Source of the DNA: Alitta virens
Taxonomy: Eukaryota; Annelida; Polychaeta; Phyllodocida; Nereididae
Assembly (NCBI GenBank): GCA_932294295.1
Contig: OW028575.1
Coordinates: 44,674,753-44,738,752, forward strand
Direction of reading: 5' to 3'
DNA: 64,000 nt
Part shown: piece after piece, positions 23,601-31,941 of the stretch
Layout: each line of letters opens with the position of its first letter
How positions within the stretch are numbered: the stretch's first letter is position 1
Notes under the pieces: generated by a model
Told to the model about the DNA's origin: nothing
What the model saw: the letters and a program-made list of their open reading frames with translations, nothing else
Databases searched by the model: none
Translations under genes and position numbers: made by a program

Positions 23601-24927
23601 CCATAGCCTTGGGTTTTTGCTGTCTGATGTAGCAAAAATGTACACCAGTTACAAGCTTCTTGCAAATCTTGCACTCACGGGTACCGCATTTGTGCTCCTG
23701 ACCGGGCTTATTGAACACACCACACCCTCTGCATCTGTGAGAGCTCGAGCACGTGCCATTTTCCAGATGTCTCTGGTTACATGCCAAAGAGTGCATGAAG
23801 CGGTTGCATGTCTGGCAGCTGTGCTTCTCAATGTCAATGACAGGACATGACTCTCCTTTGCAAGACGAACACCTGTCACAGCCTGTGTGTCCATATCGCT
23901 CGTCGTACGCTTTCAGGCATTTAGAACAAAAAGCTGACTTTGCGAAAATACAGTGCACCTTGGTTATAGTGTGAAAGTGGCCCACAGCTTTTGCGTCAAG
24001 AGGGTCGCACTGATAGAGCAGATAAACAGTACGCTGTCTGTGATCATCACCCACATAGAGAGGTTTAACGCTGGATCCACGGCCGAAAACCACGACACGT
24101 GCGTTGACAGCTCTCTCAAAAGAAGGTATGTCAGTGAAAGCTGGCACATAATCAAGAGCAAAACCTGCAGCAGTGTGTAGCCTCTGAGCCTCAACTGTCT
24201 GCACTTTTTTCTCACTACGCTGAACACGTCTGTACTCGTTGAAGGCACTCTCATACATTCGCTTACTAGAACGAGGAATTGCGTCAAGATTAGCCTTGGC
24301 CACTCCAACAACTATAGCCCTCGCCAAGCATAGATTATCACTGTTTTTGATTTCGCAAATACTTTTCAGTCGGCGTAGATCATCCATGTAATTAACACCT
24401 GTACTCAGGCCAGCTGCAAGGGGATTTCTGATCACGCCGACGTGAATTTCCAGTGGCTCATCTAAGAAAAGGTCGTCATCCGACTGCAGTAGGCTTTCCA
24501 TGAGCTCAACAATTTTAAAAATAGTGAGCTGGTGCAGGGGTATTAAACCGGTAGTATGAGGACTATAAAAGGCCTCATTCTGAATAAAAAACCTTACAAG
24601 ATCTTGGTCATTATAACTCTCGTGAAGTCGAGTAATAATTGACTCAAGTACCTCCTCAAGACCCCCCATGATGTCTCTAAGATTCACACCAGCCCAATTT
24701 ACATTGAAATGTACACTGTATACTGTCTCCCTTGCTACACCACCATCAAACTCAATGTCTTTCACGTTCCTGACTTCGATGTGTCTGTGAAAATTCACAG
24801 CATAATCAGGTCCATCAAAAATCATGTGCGGTTCAATGTCCCTCTCAGCCTCAGCCTCCATCGCATCACCCTGCTCAACATTTTCAGCTATGTCACCTCC
24901 TCCTATAATATTCTGTTCATAGAGCAT
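20692..24927 (-). CDS. PolB: Protein-primed family B DNA polymerase (Polinton PolB)
   Basis: A 1411-residue intact frame. It replicates the element by protein priming. A Cys/His-rich zinc-binding region (residues about 335-435, many CxxC pairs) precedes the exonuclease domain: ExoI FADFEADP (~450), ExoII FHNGQAYD (~552), ExoIII YCEDDVNIL (~679). Polymerase motifs follow: A, VDICSLYPMVLKND (~981); B, NKLLLNSFWGKFGEN (~1169); C, YFDTDSVVYEY (~1266), with a KLKGFTL motif near the end. All catalytic acidic residues are present. Length and order fit Polinton/adintovirus polymerases, which carry extra N-terminal sequence. The first ATG is at 24927, but the frame stays open upstream to a splice acceptor (TTTTCTATAG, AG at 25010-25011), so about 28 further residues could come from a spliced upstream exon. 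It is transcribed leftward, divergent from the packaging cluster. Confidence 0.95.
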   Translation of the reverse strand: MLYEQNIIGGGDIAENVEQGDAMEAEAERDIEPHMIFDGPDYAVNFHRHIEVRNVKDIEFDGGVARETVYSVHFNVNWAGVNLRDIMGGLEEVLESIITRLHESYNDQDLVRFFIQNEAFYSPHTTGLIPLHQLTIFKIVELMESLLQSDDDLFLDEPLEIHVGVIRNPLAAGLSTGVNYMDDLRRLKSICEIKNSDNLCLARAIVVGVAKANLDAIPRSSKRMYESAFNEYRRVQRSEKKVQTVEAQRLHTAAGFALDYVPAFTDIPSFERAVNARVVVFGRGSSVKPLYVGDDHRQRTVYLLYQCDPLDAKAVGHFHTITKVHCIFAKSAFCSKCLKAYDERYGHTGCDRCSSCKGESCPVIDIEKHSCQTCNRFMHSLACNQRHLENGTCSSSHRCRGCGVFNKPGQEHKCGTRECKICKKLVTGVHFCYIRQQKPKAMACKYVFADFEADPTGKYHLPNLLIAHWECSHCIALSYRANPHCSHCGTACAKCSVNVPDSIPRGHDERDLCMKGPDCGRRAVSFFGDDAASDFCKFLFRREFEGYTLIFHNGQAYDAYFMAKYIFCTMTKLPKVIYRGSKIVAIDAGKFRIIDSLNFLTFPLAQMPKVFGLQGVKKGTFPVFFNQKEMWDFVGPMPHPYCYRVNRMKSKAREEFISWYKEQRGKVFDFKREILAYCEDDVNILQESCNAFREWLIGITSREEVVDVGEGGETVTQLVGIDPFQYNTLASVCMATYRHMFLTEKYCVTLQDDVKLVGHLQNAQLSLMTEAGGAVDPCAVDIKSMEFVSTPFARMPSCGFAGLDTHSRVSIIWLEYEAQRRNLTIQHARNGGEHRVINQTKDGWLKLDGYHRDTATGKETAWEFHGCVYHGCRRCFGGPNTPANVRHPHTGESLKTLYMRTVDRLKYLRRELNFEVHVMWECEFKLMLERNERLRDIERNSELLPRLDPRSAFYGGRVNAVKLYHEAGEGRRIGYVDICSLYPMVLKNDIFPVGIPEVIIDPPPQDIEKFFGLVQARVRPPRGLYHPCLPLRTGGKLLFPLCTRCALNSYQEDCMCTDEQRDLVGTWTSIDLRDALAVGYTVIKIFEVYHFKETAKFDKTQNTPGLFSDYVNLFLKGKQEASGWPSSDMSHEAKTEYIDQYEAVEGIKLDRENISYNSGKRATNKLLLNSFWGKFGENNNHRTHKLAETGADIFKLLVNPSIALKGMHVLDSNRCMVEYVHSEGFLPEMAHVNVFVAAFTTANARSRLFNVLHNLGRRVLYFDTDSVVYEYTEGDVSQYTPDMGDHLGQWTNELKATQYISRFVSSGPKSYAYLTNDDDRTTKLKGFTLNHEVARLLNFDSICELVLFWADPDNHSLSIDQQPHVAVPYSNIRRKKYEFRLFNREEIKKFRVTYSKRRLVRGTYDTLPYGF

Positions 24928-25342
24928 GTCTAGAAACAGTATCTCGCGCTGATTTTCGTCAAGAACCTGCCCTTCTACTCTCTGATCCTTGTGTGGTATT
25001 TCATTTAAGCTATAGAAAATAATGAAAAAAATAGTAGCATTAAAGATAAGTAACCCCGATGAAAAAAAAAAAGGGTTTTCATATGAGTCACATCTGATGG
25101 ACTTTTAATTTTAATTTTTTATTGTATTTATTTTACACTCTTTTTTCTAGTAGAGCCTTCTAGTATTGAGGATACGATGTACAGAAATTAATGCAAGATG
25201 TTTATATTATCATAATATATATATTTATTTATTTAAATATTGAACAGTTACAGTTATGTCTTTAATGGGGCATAAAATAAAAATTTAAAAATCAATGAAC
25301 AAAAATGATAAAGAATAAATACAAATGAAAACAAAATACTGA

Positions 25343-25756
25343 CTAGTTGTCAGACCAGTCCTCCAGGTTCAGGTCGTTGAGCCATGAAAAACTATCCTCC
25401 TCATCCTCCTCATCCTCCTCCTCCTCCTCTACATCTGTAGCACAGGCAACAGCGCTAGCATCAGCAGCAGCAGCAGCAGCGGCAGCAGACATATTATCAT
25501 CACTGATGTCACTGGAATAGAAATAATGCGATTTGAAAAATATAATAAAATAAAAATTATTTTAGTAGCATAGTTTCATTCACTTAACTAAATCAACACC
25601 TATTATTATTATTATTATTATTATTATCCGTACCTATATTGATCAGGATCAGTCATCAATGGTGGTTCCCGCGAAGCCCTTGATGGACCCGCAACCTCCC
25701 CATCCTCAACAATACTGTAAAATTAAAGGCAAAAAAAGTGTTCAAGACTATATCCG

Positions 25757-25791
<35 letters not shown>

Positions 25792-25798
25792 AGAAAAA

Positions 25799-25847
<49 letters not shown>

Positions 25848-27028
25848 AAGAAAAAAGAAAGAAAGAAATACATTTAAGTTCATATCTCATGTTAACTCAC
25901 CCATCCACAACTCTGTAGGCATCAGCTCTCTTTCTCTGTGGTATAGTGGGTACAGGGGCATTGTCACTGACACTGACACTGTCACTGCCACTGTCAATAT
26001 TATTGCGGTCAATGAAGCAGTCTGGTACATTCTCAAAATCTAGTACCCTCCTGACTCTTGAGCTGGTAGGAGGTTTGACTACCGCGCCTACACGCGAAGT
26101 CACCGCTCGGGCTACAGCTGCAGCTACATCAAGATCGTGTCTGTGGAGTGAGAAAAAAAAATAAAATAAATAAATAAATGTAATAACTAATAGTAGAGAA
26201 TGTTACAAGTTCAGAACCAAACAACTGACCCATGATGTATATTATTTATATACAACTGACCGTTGGTATATATTATGCATATTTATTTCTTTATTTATTG
26301 GTAATTAGACATACCCTTTCAGTATGCCACATGCCATAGTCTTTTTTCTCTTTATGGCAGTCACTGTCTTAGTCGCCATCTCGACAGCAATGGATGATCG
26401 CCCCTTTTTCAGCGGAGGCTCATCCTCGCATTGTGCTTTCTCGGCGAAACACATCATAAAACTTTCTAGTTTCGCAACTTTTTTCCGGTGATATGAGAGT
26501 TGTTCGCTATATCTCTGGGAAAAAAAAGAAAGAAAAAAAAGATTTTATCACCTGATAGTACTACAACTGTTTATGTCTATATAAATCTATATAATAGTAT
26601 AACTATAGCCATACCCTCAGCATGTCAGCTTCAGCCAAAAGAATATCCTCATCCGTATCCTTACACTCCATTTCTTCTTCTTCTTCTTCTTCTTCCCTAG
26701 TTACGGGTGATGCGGGGCTCGGAGGGGGTGCAGGAGGGGGTGTACGAGGTGTCTGAGGTGAGAGATGGGCCCACTGCGGAGAAGAAGGGGAGTTGTGAGG
26801 AGGAGGAGGAGGAGGAGGAGGAGGAGGAGCATTTAAGCGTCTCACTCTATGCAAAACAGGTCTCCTCGGGGTGGATGTCAGCAGAGGACCCGGGTGACGT
26901 TTCGGTGTCTGTGTCCGTGTCATTGGCGTCGACTGCGTTGACGTTGCATGCGTTTCCCCCGCCATGGGTACTGATGCGGGTACAGGCTGACCACTGACGA
27001 GTAAATCGAGCTGGCGGATTTCCCTCAT
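25343..27028 (-). CDS. Five-exon acidic/basic nuclear-type protein in the Polinton
   Basis: Not recognised. Exons (minus strand): 27028-26615, 26514-26315, 26140-25901, 25714-25634, 25511-25343. Each junction is GT-AG (donors GTATGG, GTATGT, GTGAGT, GTACGG; acceptors CCCAG, CACAG, TACAG, TCCAG) and phases agree throughout, giving 1104 nt = 367 residues plus stop. Exon 1 starts at ACCATGA, is Pro/Ser/Thr-rich with a long proline run and ends in an acidic run. Exon 2 has a heptad-like helix (LSYHRKKVAKLESFM) and a basic IKRKK. The last exon has an Ala run, then acidic residues ending in SFSWLNDLNLEDW, like an acidic-aromatic transactivation domain. A TATATATATA lies at about 27079-27090 and TAAATAAATAAA on the minus strand near 25227. 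I infer a regulatory role; transcripts are needed to confirm the exons. An exon upstream of 27044 is possible, since an acceptor-like TTTTTTATAG sits there. Confidence 0.6.
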
Positions 27029-27044
27029 GGTTTGTAGAGCCAAG

Positions 27045-27290
27045 CTATAAAAAATAAAATATAAAAATAATGAAGAGTTATATATATATACAAGGGCGAG
27101 TTTATCAACACTTGCCACACATGAGACGAGACGAGACGTGGTGAGACGAGACGAGACGAGACGACAGCCAACAGTTAGCCTAGTTACACAATTCATTCGC
27201 TCACTCGCTGGTTCACTGGTTCACTCGTTCAATCACTCGTTTCGCTCATTGGAGCTATATACAAATACATATACATTATACATATACGTA

Positions 27291-27325
<35 letters not shown>

Positions 27326-27332
27326 ATAAAGC
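27045..27332. promoter_or_regulatory. Divergent promoter between the spliced gene and the packaging cluster
   Basis: The 0.3-kb gap between oppositely oriented genes has a TATATATATA (27079-27090) placed for the minus-strand gene, and on the plus side an inverted CCAAT (ATTGG, 27249) next to CTATATAC (27255-27262), about 75 bases before the ATPase ATG. The middle holds a GAGAC pentanucleotide repeat (27122-27163) and CACTCGTT-like repeats; a (CTA)n run ends just before the ATPase. Confidence 0.45.
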
Positions 27333-28049
27333 ATGGATAACGCGTATCGAAGTCCGATGAATAATGGAGAGGACGAAGAAAAGGTAAAAGAAAAAGAAGA
27401 ATCTCTTTTTCAATTCGAATCACCCTCCTCTACAACGATCGTTGGTCCATCTATGTGCGGGAAAACGGTTCTGGCACTTTCTATCGTGAAGAACTCGAGA
27501 GTCATGTACACTATACCACCGATGAAGATCCTGTACGCTTACGGAGTCTATCAAAAAAAGTACGAAGGCCTAGAAGCGCTGGTACCTAATTTGTCTCTTC
27601 ATCACGGCTTACCGGAGAGGGAGTTGATCGAAGAACTGAAAAGCGAAGAGGGCAACAATCTAGTGGTTCTGGATGACCTCATGGACGAAATATGCAAGTC
27701 AGCGGAAATGTGTTCTCTCTTTACGAGGGAAGTCCATCACGGTCGCATCTCAGTAATAATGATATCTCAAAACGTCTACCATCAGTCACGCTACTCGCGG
27801 ACCATTAGCCTCAATACTAGCTACTTGATATTGATGAAGACGTGCAGAGACTTACAGCAGATACACTTCCTCTCGCGTCAGATGTTCCCCGGCACTCCGA
27901 AGCGACTAGTCGAAGCTCACGAAGACGCTACCAGTCACCCGAGAGGCTACCTAGTGGTGAACAACTTGACTAGTACAGGTGACGAGGACGTGCGTCTAAG
28001 TACATCCATTCTACCCGGTGAGACCCTCATACTGTACACTAGGAAATAA
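27333..28049 (+). CDS. Genome-packaging ATPase (FtsK/HerA type)
   Basis: 238 residues. It is expected to pump element DNA into capsids. Walker A is GPSMCGKT at residues 38-45; Walker B is VVLDDL at 111-116, followed by MDE; a sensor-like MISQNVYHQ lies about 40 residues later. Residues 1-30 are an acidic/lysine-rich leader. Length fits Polinton and adintovirus packaging ATPases. The ATG is 8 bases after a (CTA)n tract and lies in the context AAAGCATGG, with G at +4. Its TAA overlaps the next ATG as TAATG, so it heads a compact plus-strand gene cluster. Confidence 0.9.
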   Translation: MDNAYRSPMNNGEDEEKVKEKEESLFQFESPSSTTIVGPSMCGKTVLALSIVKNSRVMYTIPPMKILYAYGVYQKKYEGLEALVPNLSLHHGLPERELIEELKSEEGNNLVVLDDLMDEICKSAEMCSLFTREVHHGRISVIMISQNVYHQSRYSRTISLNTSYLILMKTCRDLQQIHFLSRQMFPGTPKRLVEAHEDATSHPRGYLVVNNLTSTGDEDVRLSTSILPGETLILYTRK

Positions 28050-28585
28050 TGAGTGTCAGAGTAAAATCGTGCATGAGTTTTCTGGAGCTCGTGACGAGAA
28101 CATACAAACTAACGCCTCGTTCTACGCGCTCACTTCTGAGAGATGCGACTAGCGATCAACTTCTCTGCATAACAGAGGTGATACTTAACACGTTAAATGG
28201 CAACTTGACCATCTCTAAGGACCCCCAACTAGAGCTGACCAAGTTCAAAATAATGCTAAGGAAAGTGGCTAAAATAGTCGCCGATTCAACTTCTACTTCC
28301 ACTTACAATTCGATCGCACCGGGGAGAGCAGCTACAAAATTACGCAACTCTAGGACGACAGCCGCGTCTAGAAAGTTGCTGAGAGAAGTCTACGTCGAAC
28401 GCTGTAAAACGTTGGTAGAGTTCTTGGAACGTTGTATCCCTCAACTGAAAATTCTGCTGAACCAGGAGGAGGAGGAGGAGGAGGAGGAATCTGAATTGGA
28501 GGAGGAGGAGGAGGAGGAGGAGGAGGAATCTGAATTGGAGGAGGAAGAATCCGAATTGGAGGAGGAGGAGGAGGAGGAATTGTAA
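28049..28585 (+). CDS. Polinton small conserved protein with poly-Glu tail
   Basis: 178 residues. The N-terminal two thirds has a leucine-rich helical pattern including DQLLCITEVILNTLNGN (about residues 36-52) and a following K-x-x-L-R-K-V-A-K helix. In Polintons a small protein with an 'LLxxIxExxxNxLxGN' motif is found in the gene neighbourhood of the capsid genes; I assign it to that family by this motif, function unknown. The usual glycine-rich hydrophobic C-terminus is replaced by a helix with two Cys and then about 40 residues of Glu with ESELEE repeats, coded by GAG/GAA microsatellites. It starts within the ATPase stop codon and is followed after 20 bases by the next gene. Confidence 0.65.
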   Translation: MSVRVKSCMSFLELVTRTYKLTPRSTRSLLRDATSDQLLCITEVILNTLNGNLTISKDPQLELTKFKIMLRKVAKIVADSTSTSTYNSIAPGRAATKLRNSRTTAASRKLLREVYVERCKTLVEFLERCIPQLKILLNQEEEEEEEESELEEEEEEEEEESELEEEESELEEEEEEEL

Positions 28586-28605
28586 ATAAAATAGAATAAA
28601 ACGAC

Positions 28606-29739
28606 ATGACATCGACGCCGATGACGATGAAATTTAACAGAAAAGTTTACGTGATTCCTCAGGAAAAATACGATGGACTCATGGCCATGACTATGGAGAG
28701 GAACAGAAAAATTGCGAAGGATGAGCCCGGGCGTCTGGCCGCAACCCAGGGGGTTGCGGGCCAGTCGCCCTCCCTTCGCTTGTCGGAAGAGGTACTGACG
28801 ATACCCTCCTCTAGTTCAGGAGTAGGGCACCTCGAGGAAGGGGGCCCGCCGGTTTGCCATGGAAATAAGATGACCACCGGTTCTTCCGCTACCGAAAATG
28901 AGAGCGAGACTGAGACCGAGACCTCGATTGGGACTGGGGCCGGAGCTGGGTCTGAGACCGCTACTGGCATTGGCATTGGTATTGGCTCCGACACCGGCAT
29001 TGACACTGGCACCGGTATTGGCACTGGCACTGTCGCTGTCACGGACAAGAGCATTGATGCTATCTCTCGTAAAATTAACTCTCTGCTGAGAGACGAGTCA
29101 TTGAGAAAAAGGGCCAGGGCGATACTGTATCTACTAACTGCGGATAGAGCTAGAGCTGGAGCTGGAGCTGGAGCTAGAGCTGGAGCTAGAGCTGGATCCG
29201 GAGTGGAAAAATATTACCTCGAACTACTGCTGCACACTCAGTCGAGTTCTTTTCCTGTACCAGCCAGACATCATAAGCTGTACTGGCTTATGTTACGACG
29301 AGCGGTGCCTCTGAATTTAATTTCGAATGTTAAATTGCGACGCGTATTACATTACATGAAGAACAAATATCAGGTGGAAGAAGAAGAAGAAGAAGGAGAG
29401 GAAGAGGAAGAGGGAGAAGAAGAAGAAGAAGGAGAGAGTGGAGAGAGTGGAAAGAGTGGAAAGAGTGTCAAGAGTGGAAAGAGTGGAAAGAGTGCCAAGA
29501 GTGGAAAGAGTGTCAAGAGTGTCAAGAGTGACAAGAGTGACAAGAGTGACAAGAGTGACAAGAGTGACAAGAGTGACAAGAGTGACAAGAGTGACAAGAG
29601 TGACAAGAGTGACAAGAGTGACAAGAGTGACAAGAGTGACAAGAGTGACAAGAGGCAAAGACAGTCAGAAACAGGCACAGAGCGACCAGGAAAAAAAAGG
29701 AGACTCAAGAGAGCTTGGATTAAGGTGACAACTAAATAA
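28606..29739 (+). CDS. Polinton low-complexity basic protein, possible virion component
   Basis: 377 residues. It begins with a short conserved-looking KVYVIPQEKYDGLM (about 12-25), a motif type seen at the start of a small protein near Polinton capsid genes. A Thr/Gly/Ser-rich disordered region, a folded block KINSLLRDESLRKRARAILY (about 150-170), an Ala/Gly/Arg repeat and a second folded block (LYWLMLRRAVPLNLISNVKL, about 225-245) follow. The C-terminal third is poly-Glu, then about 30 copies of KSG/KSV/KSD tripeptides, ending in a basic GKKRRLKRAWIK. The two folded blocks and the basic tail suggest a nucleic-acid or virion-associated role, not proven. Its stop is 4 bases before the integrase ATG. 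Confidence 0.55.
   Translation: MTSTPMTMKFNRKVYVIPQEKYDGLMAMTMERNRKIAKDEPGRLAATQGVAGQSPSLRLSEEVLTIPSSSSGVGHLEEGGPPVCHGNKMTTGSSATENESETETETSIGTGAGAGSETATGIGIGIGSDTGIDTGTGIGTGTVAVTDKSIDAISRKINSLLRDESLRKRARAILYLLTADRARAGAGAGARAGARAGSGVEKYYLELLLHTQSSSFPVPARHHKLYWLMLRRAVPLNLISNVKLRRVLHYMKNKYQVEEEEEEGEEEEEGEEEEEGESGESGKSGKSVKSGKSGKSAKSGKSVKSVKSDKSDKSDKSDKSDKSDKSDKSDKSDKSDKSDKSDKSDKSDKRQRQSETGTERPGKKRRLKRAWIKVTTK
29529..29654 (+). repeat. 9-bp coding microsatellite (GACAAGAGT), about 14 copies
   Basis: A perfect or near-perfect array encoding Asp-Lys-Ser repeats inside the preceding gene. Near-identity of the units indicates recent slippage; upstream units (GGAAAGAGT, GTCAAGAGT) are older variants. 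Confidence 0.9.
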
Positions 29740-29743
29740 CGAA

Positions 29744-30988
29744 ATGGTTCTGCCTCGAGATATAGACGCTTATTTATCGCGTCGATTTTACAACCATCGG
29801 TTACCGGGGAGTTTCACCAGCGCTGCGAAGCTACACTCGGTTATAAAAAACGAAGGGCGTTATACCATAAGTCTGGCACGAATTGAGGACTGGGCTAGAT
29901 CTCAAGACATTGTCACATTACACAAGGCAGCTCGCAAAAAACCTAGAAAGTACAGAAGAGTCATAGCGCCTGGTATGAATCACCTGTGGGACTGTGATCT
30001 ACTGGTTTTGACAGGTGAAAGGTTCAAGAGTGCTAATGAAGGCTTCGCCTACATCATGGTGCTTATAGATGTGTTCTCCAGATACTGCAGAGTCCAGCCG
30101 GTCAAAAGTAAAAGTGCCAAGCACATGAAACAGGGGTTTGAAGAAATATTTAAGAGACTGACAGAGTCAGAGTCAGAGCCAGAGTCAGAGGCAGAGACAG
30201 AAACTGATGGATCTATAGGGAGACCAAAGTTTATAAGGACTGATAGAGGAACAGAATTCACAAACTCGAGCGTCGGCGATTTACTTAAAGACAAGGGAGT
30301 AAAGCTCATCTTCACCAATACTGAAACCAAGGCAAACTACGCCGAAGCGGTCATCAAAGGATTAAAAAAGAGACTGTTCCAGTACTTCCAATATACGAAC
30401 AGCTACGCCTATCTGAATGAACTCCAGAACATAGCGGATTCTTACAACAGGACCATTCATTCGAGTATTGGAGCGACTCCTGCGAGTGTCAATGAGGAAA
30501 ATGAGCAGGCAATTTGGGACTACCAATACGTCACACAGCAAAATGCCAAGGACCTAGAGAGGGCATTCAAGAGTGCCATTTCTACGAGCAAGTACAAGAG
30601 ACGCAGTCCGTACAAATTCTCATTAGATCAGAGTGTCAGAGCGTCGTACAGCAGGTCTGCAAAGTTTTTCCGCTCCTATGACGAGCAGTTTACCGGTGAA
30701 GTATTCACGATCAGATCTAGGAAATTCTCAGACGGAGTGGCAGTTTATTACCTGAGAGACTACGGAGGAGACAATGTTGATGGCCCCTTCTACGCTCATG
30801 AACTGACAGCTGTGAAATTCGACCCAGACGCTTTCTTCAAGATCGAAAAAGTGATCAAGAAACGAGTCCGACGTGATGGTGTTGAAGAAAGTCTGGTTAA
30901 GTATCAGTCGTGGCCGAGTAAATATAACCAGTGGATCCTCAGCTCTAACCTGAAGACATTGAAAAGCAAGAGACAAAGAAAAAAATAA
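29744..30988 (+). CDS. INT: Retrovirus-like (DDE) integrase with chromodomain
   Basis: 414 residues. It catalyses insertion of the element, producing the 6-bp TSD seen here. The rve core has its first Asp in HLWDCDLL (residue ~85), second in IRTDRGTEF (D167) and the Glu in NYAEAVIKG (E201), giving a D,D-33-E spacing; all three are present. A zinc-binding N-terminus is not obvious. A Glu/Ser-rich insert (residues ~141-155) sits between the first and second Asp. The C-terminal ~50 residues (FFKIEKVIKKRV ... VKYQSWPSKYNQWI) form a chromodomain, a standard feature of Polinton and chromovirus integrases that may direct insertion to chromatin. The stop TAA is immediately followed by the next ATG (TAAATG). 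Confidence 0.93.
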   Translation: MVLPRDIDAYLSRRFYNHRLPGSFTSAAKLHSVIKNEGRYTISLARIEDWARSQDIVTLHKAARKKPRKYRRVIAPGMNHLWDCDLLVLTGERFKSANEGFAYIMVLIDVFSRYCRVQPVKSKSAKHMKQGFEEIFKRLTESESEPESEAETETDGSIGRPKFIRTDRGTEFTNSSVGDLLKDKGVKLIFTNTETKANYAEAVIKGLKKRLFQYFQYTNSYAYLNELQNIADSYNRTIHSSIGATPASVNEENEQAIWDYQYVTQQNAKDLERAFKSAISTSKYKRRSPYKFSLDQSVRASYSRSAKFFRSYDEQFTGEVFTIRSRKFSDGVAVYYLRDYGGDNVDGPFYAHELTAVKFDPDAFFKIEKVIKKRVRRDGVEESLVKYQSWPSKYNQWILSSNLKTLKSKRQRKK

Positions 30989-31450
30989 ATGTATATTTAT
31001 CTGTCCAGCGATCAGTCGCTTGAGATAAATCCGGGTAATACAGCTGCCGGGTTCACCGTACAGCTACCCGAGTCATTCACACGACCTCCTAATGCCGAAC
31101 TAAGGGGTCAGTGGTACTTGGGGCTGATCGAGATAGCCATACCCCCAGTAGGAGGGGGAAGCACTAAATGGGACGCTATCTACGTGACTTGTCCTCATGT
31201 CGAAGGAGTTGCGATGGGTGACACGTACAGAACCGTGCTGAGGTCTATAGCGGTGGGGGAAATAAGAAGACACAACTATACACGTTTCCATTCAGTACTC
31301 TACGCACCACTACGAGTGAAGGACGTGAGACATATTTCTATTGAACTGAGAGATTCGAATTGGAACCTGCTGAGGGAGCTTGCGACTGAAACCAAACATT
31401 CCACCAAGTGTACTCTAGAGTTAATATGGAGGAGAGATACAAATCACTAG
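30989..31450 (+). CDS. Minor capsid protein (penton-like, single jelly roll)
   Basis: 153 residues, starting directly after the integrase stop. The pattern is typical of Polinton/adintovirus penton homologs: an opening strand MYIYLSSDQS, the NT-A-A-x-F-x-V-x-L-P strand, then RGQWYLGLIEIAIPP, matching the conserved G-x-W-x-V/L-G-L-x-E-I-x-x-P motif. The remainder is beta-rich with LYAPLRVKDVRHISIELRD near the end. It would form the five-fold vertices with the major capsid protein. Its 3' end overlaps the start of the following gene in another frame. Confidence 0.85.
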   Translation: MYIYLSSDQSLEINPGNTAAGFTVQLPESFTRPPNAELRGQWYLGLIEIAIPPVGGGSTKWDAIYVTCPHVEGVAMGDTYRTVLRSIAVGEIRRHNYTRFHSVLYAPLRVKDVRHISIELRDSNWNLLRELATETKHSTKCTLELIWRRDTNH

Positions 31451-31827
31451 CAGCCATGAATGCCGAACCATGGATAGAGCATTTTAAAAAAACAGCTGGA
31501 CACACGAGCATACTGTCCACACGCCCTCGACCTGTGGTGATAAAAAAGCAGCGTAATGGCGACAAGGGCTCTAGTAGCGGTAAAGACAATGACAGTCTGC
31601 CCCTCACTATAGTGTCACCGATAGGGCAGTCTAATGAAATGGCTGAGGCAGATTTACGCATGGAAAGCGATAAAAGGGCTAACGTCAGCTCAGGGCGTTC
31701 AGTCAGCGGTCCGGTTACGTCTCTGACACAGCGAGCGGTGAAAAGAAAGCTGACTAAACCTAAGCCAGCGAACGACAGGAAGAAGAAAAAAATCACTAAG
31801 CTCAAGGACATTTTCAGTAAACAGTAA
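31426..31827 (+). CDS. Basic protein, possible virion core or minor capsid factor
   Basis: 139 residues if started at the ATG at 31408, 133 if at 31426 (MEERYKSL); the second is preferred because it gives a soluble helical start. It overlaps the penton gene by 25-43 bases. The N-terminus has a short helix (WIEHFKKTAG), the middle is Ser/Asp-rich and disordered, and the C-terminus is strongly basic (KRKLTKPKP, DRKKKKITKLKD). Position between penton and major capsid and the basic tail recall small DNA-binding core proteins of adenovirus-like systems, but I do not recognise a family. It ends at TAA 31825-31827; the same frame then stays open into the major capsid gene. Confidence 0.55.
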   Translation: MEERYKSLAAMNAEPWIEHFKKTAGHTSILSTRPRPVVIKKQRNGDKGSSSGKDNDSLPLTIVSPIGQSNEMAEADLRMESDKRANVSSGRSVSGPVTSLTQRAVKRKLTKPKPANDRKKKKITKLKDIFSKQ

Positions 31828-31850
31828 ACGGTAAACGGTGTAGCAGCAAC

Positions 31851-31905
<55 letters not shown>

Positions 31906-31941
31906 GCAGCAGCGGCAGCAGCTGCAGCAGCTGCGGCAGCA
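31828..31941 (+). other. In-frame poly-Thr/poly-Ala linker upstream of the capsid ATG
   Basis: After the single TAA at 31825-31827 there is no further stop in this frame before the capsid ATG at 31942. The sequence is (ACA)n then (GCA/GCT/GCG)n, coding only Thr, Ser and Ala. It contains no ATG in that frame. Confidence 0.7.

Noticed and set aside
23263..23850. 195-codon plus-strand ORF inside PolB
   Set aside because: Antisense shadow of a highly conserved polymerase gene with intact motifs in the minus frame.
28340..28612. Leu/Phe-rich and Pro-rich ORFs on the minus strand
   Set aside because: They are the antisense of the GAG/GAA repeat in the 28049 gene; composition follows from the microsatellite.
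29347..29728. Long Thr-Leu-Val, Leu-Ser-Leu and Val-Thr-Arg repeat ORFs
   Set aside because: Other-frame readings of the (GACAAGAGT)n array in the 28606 gene.
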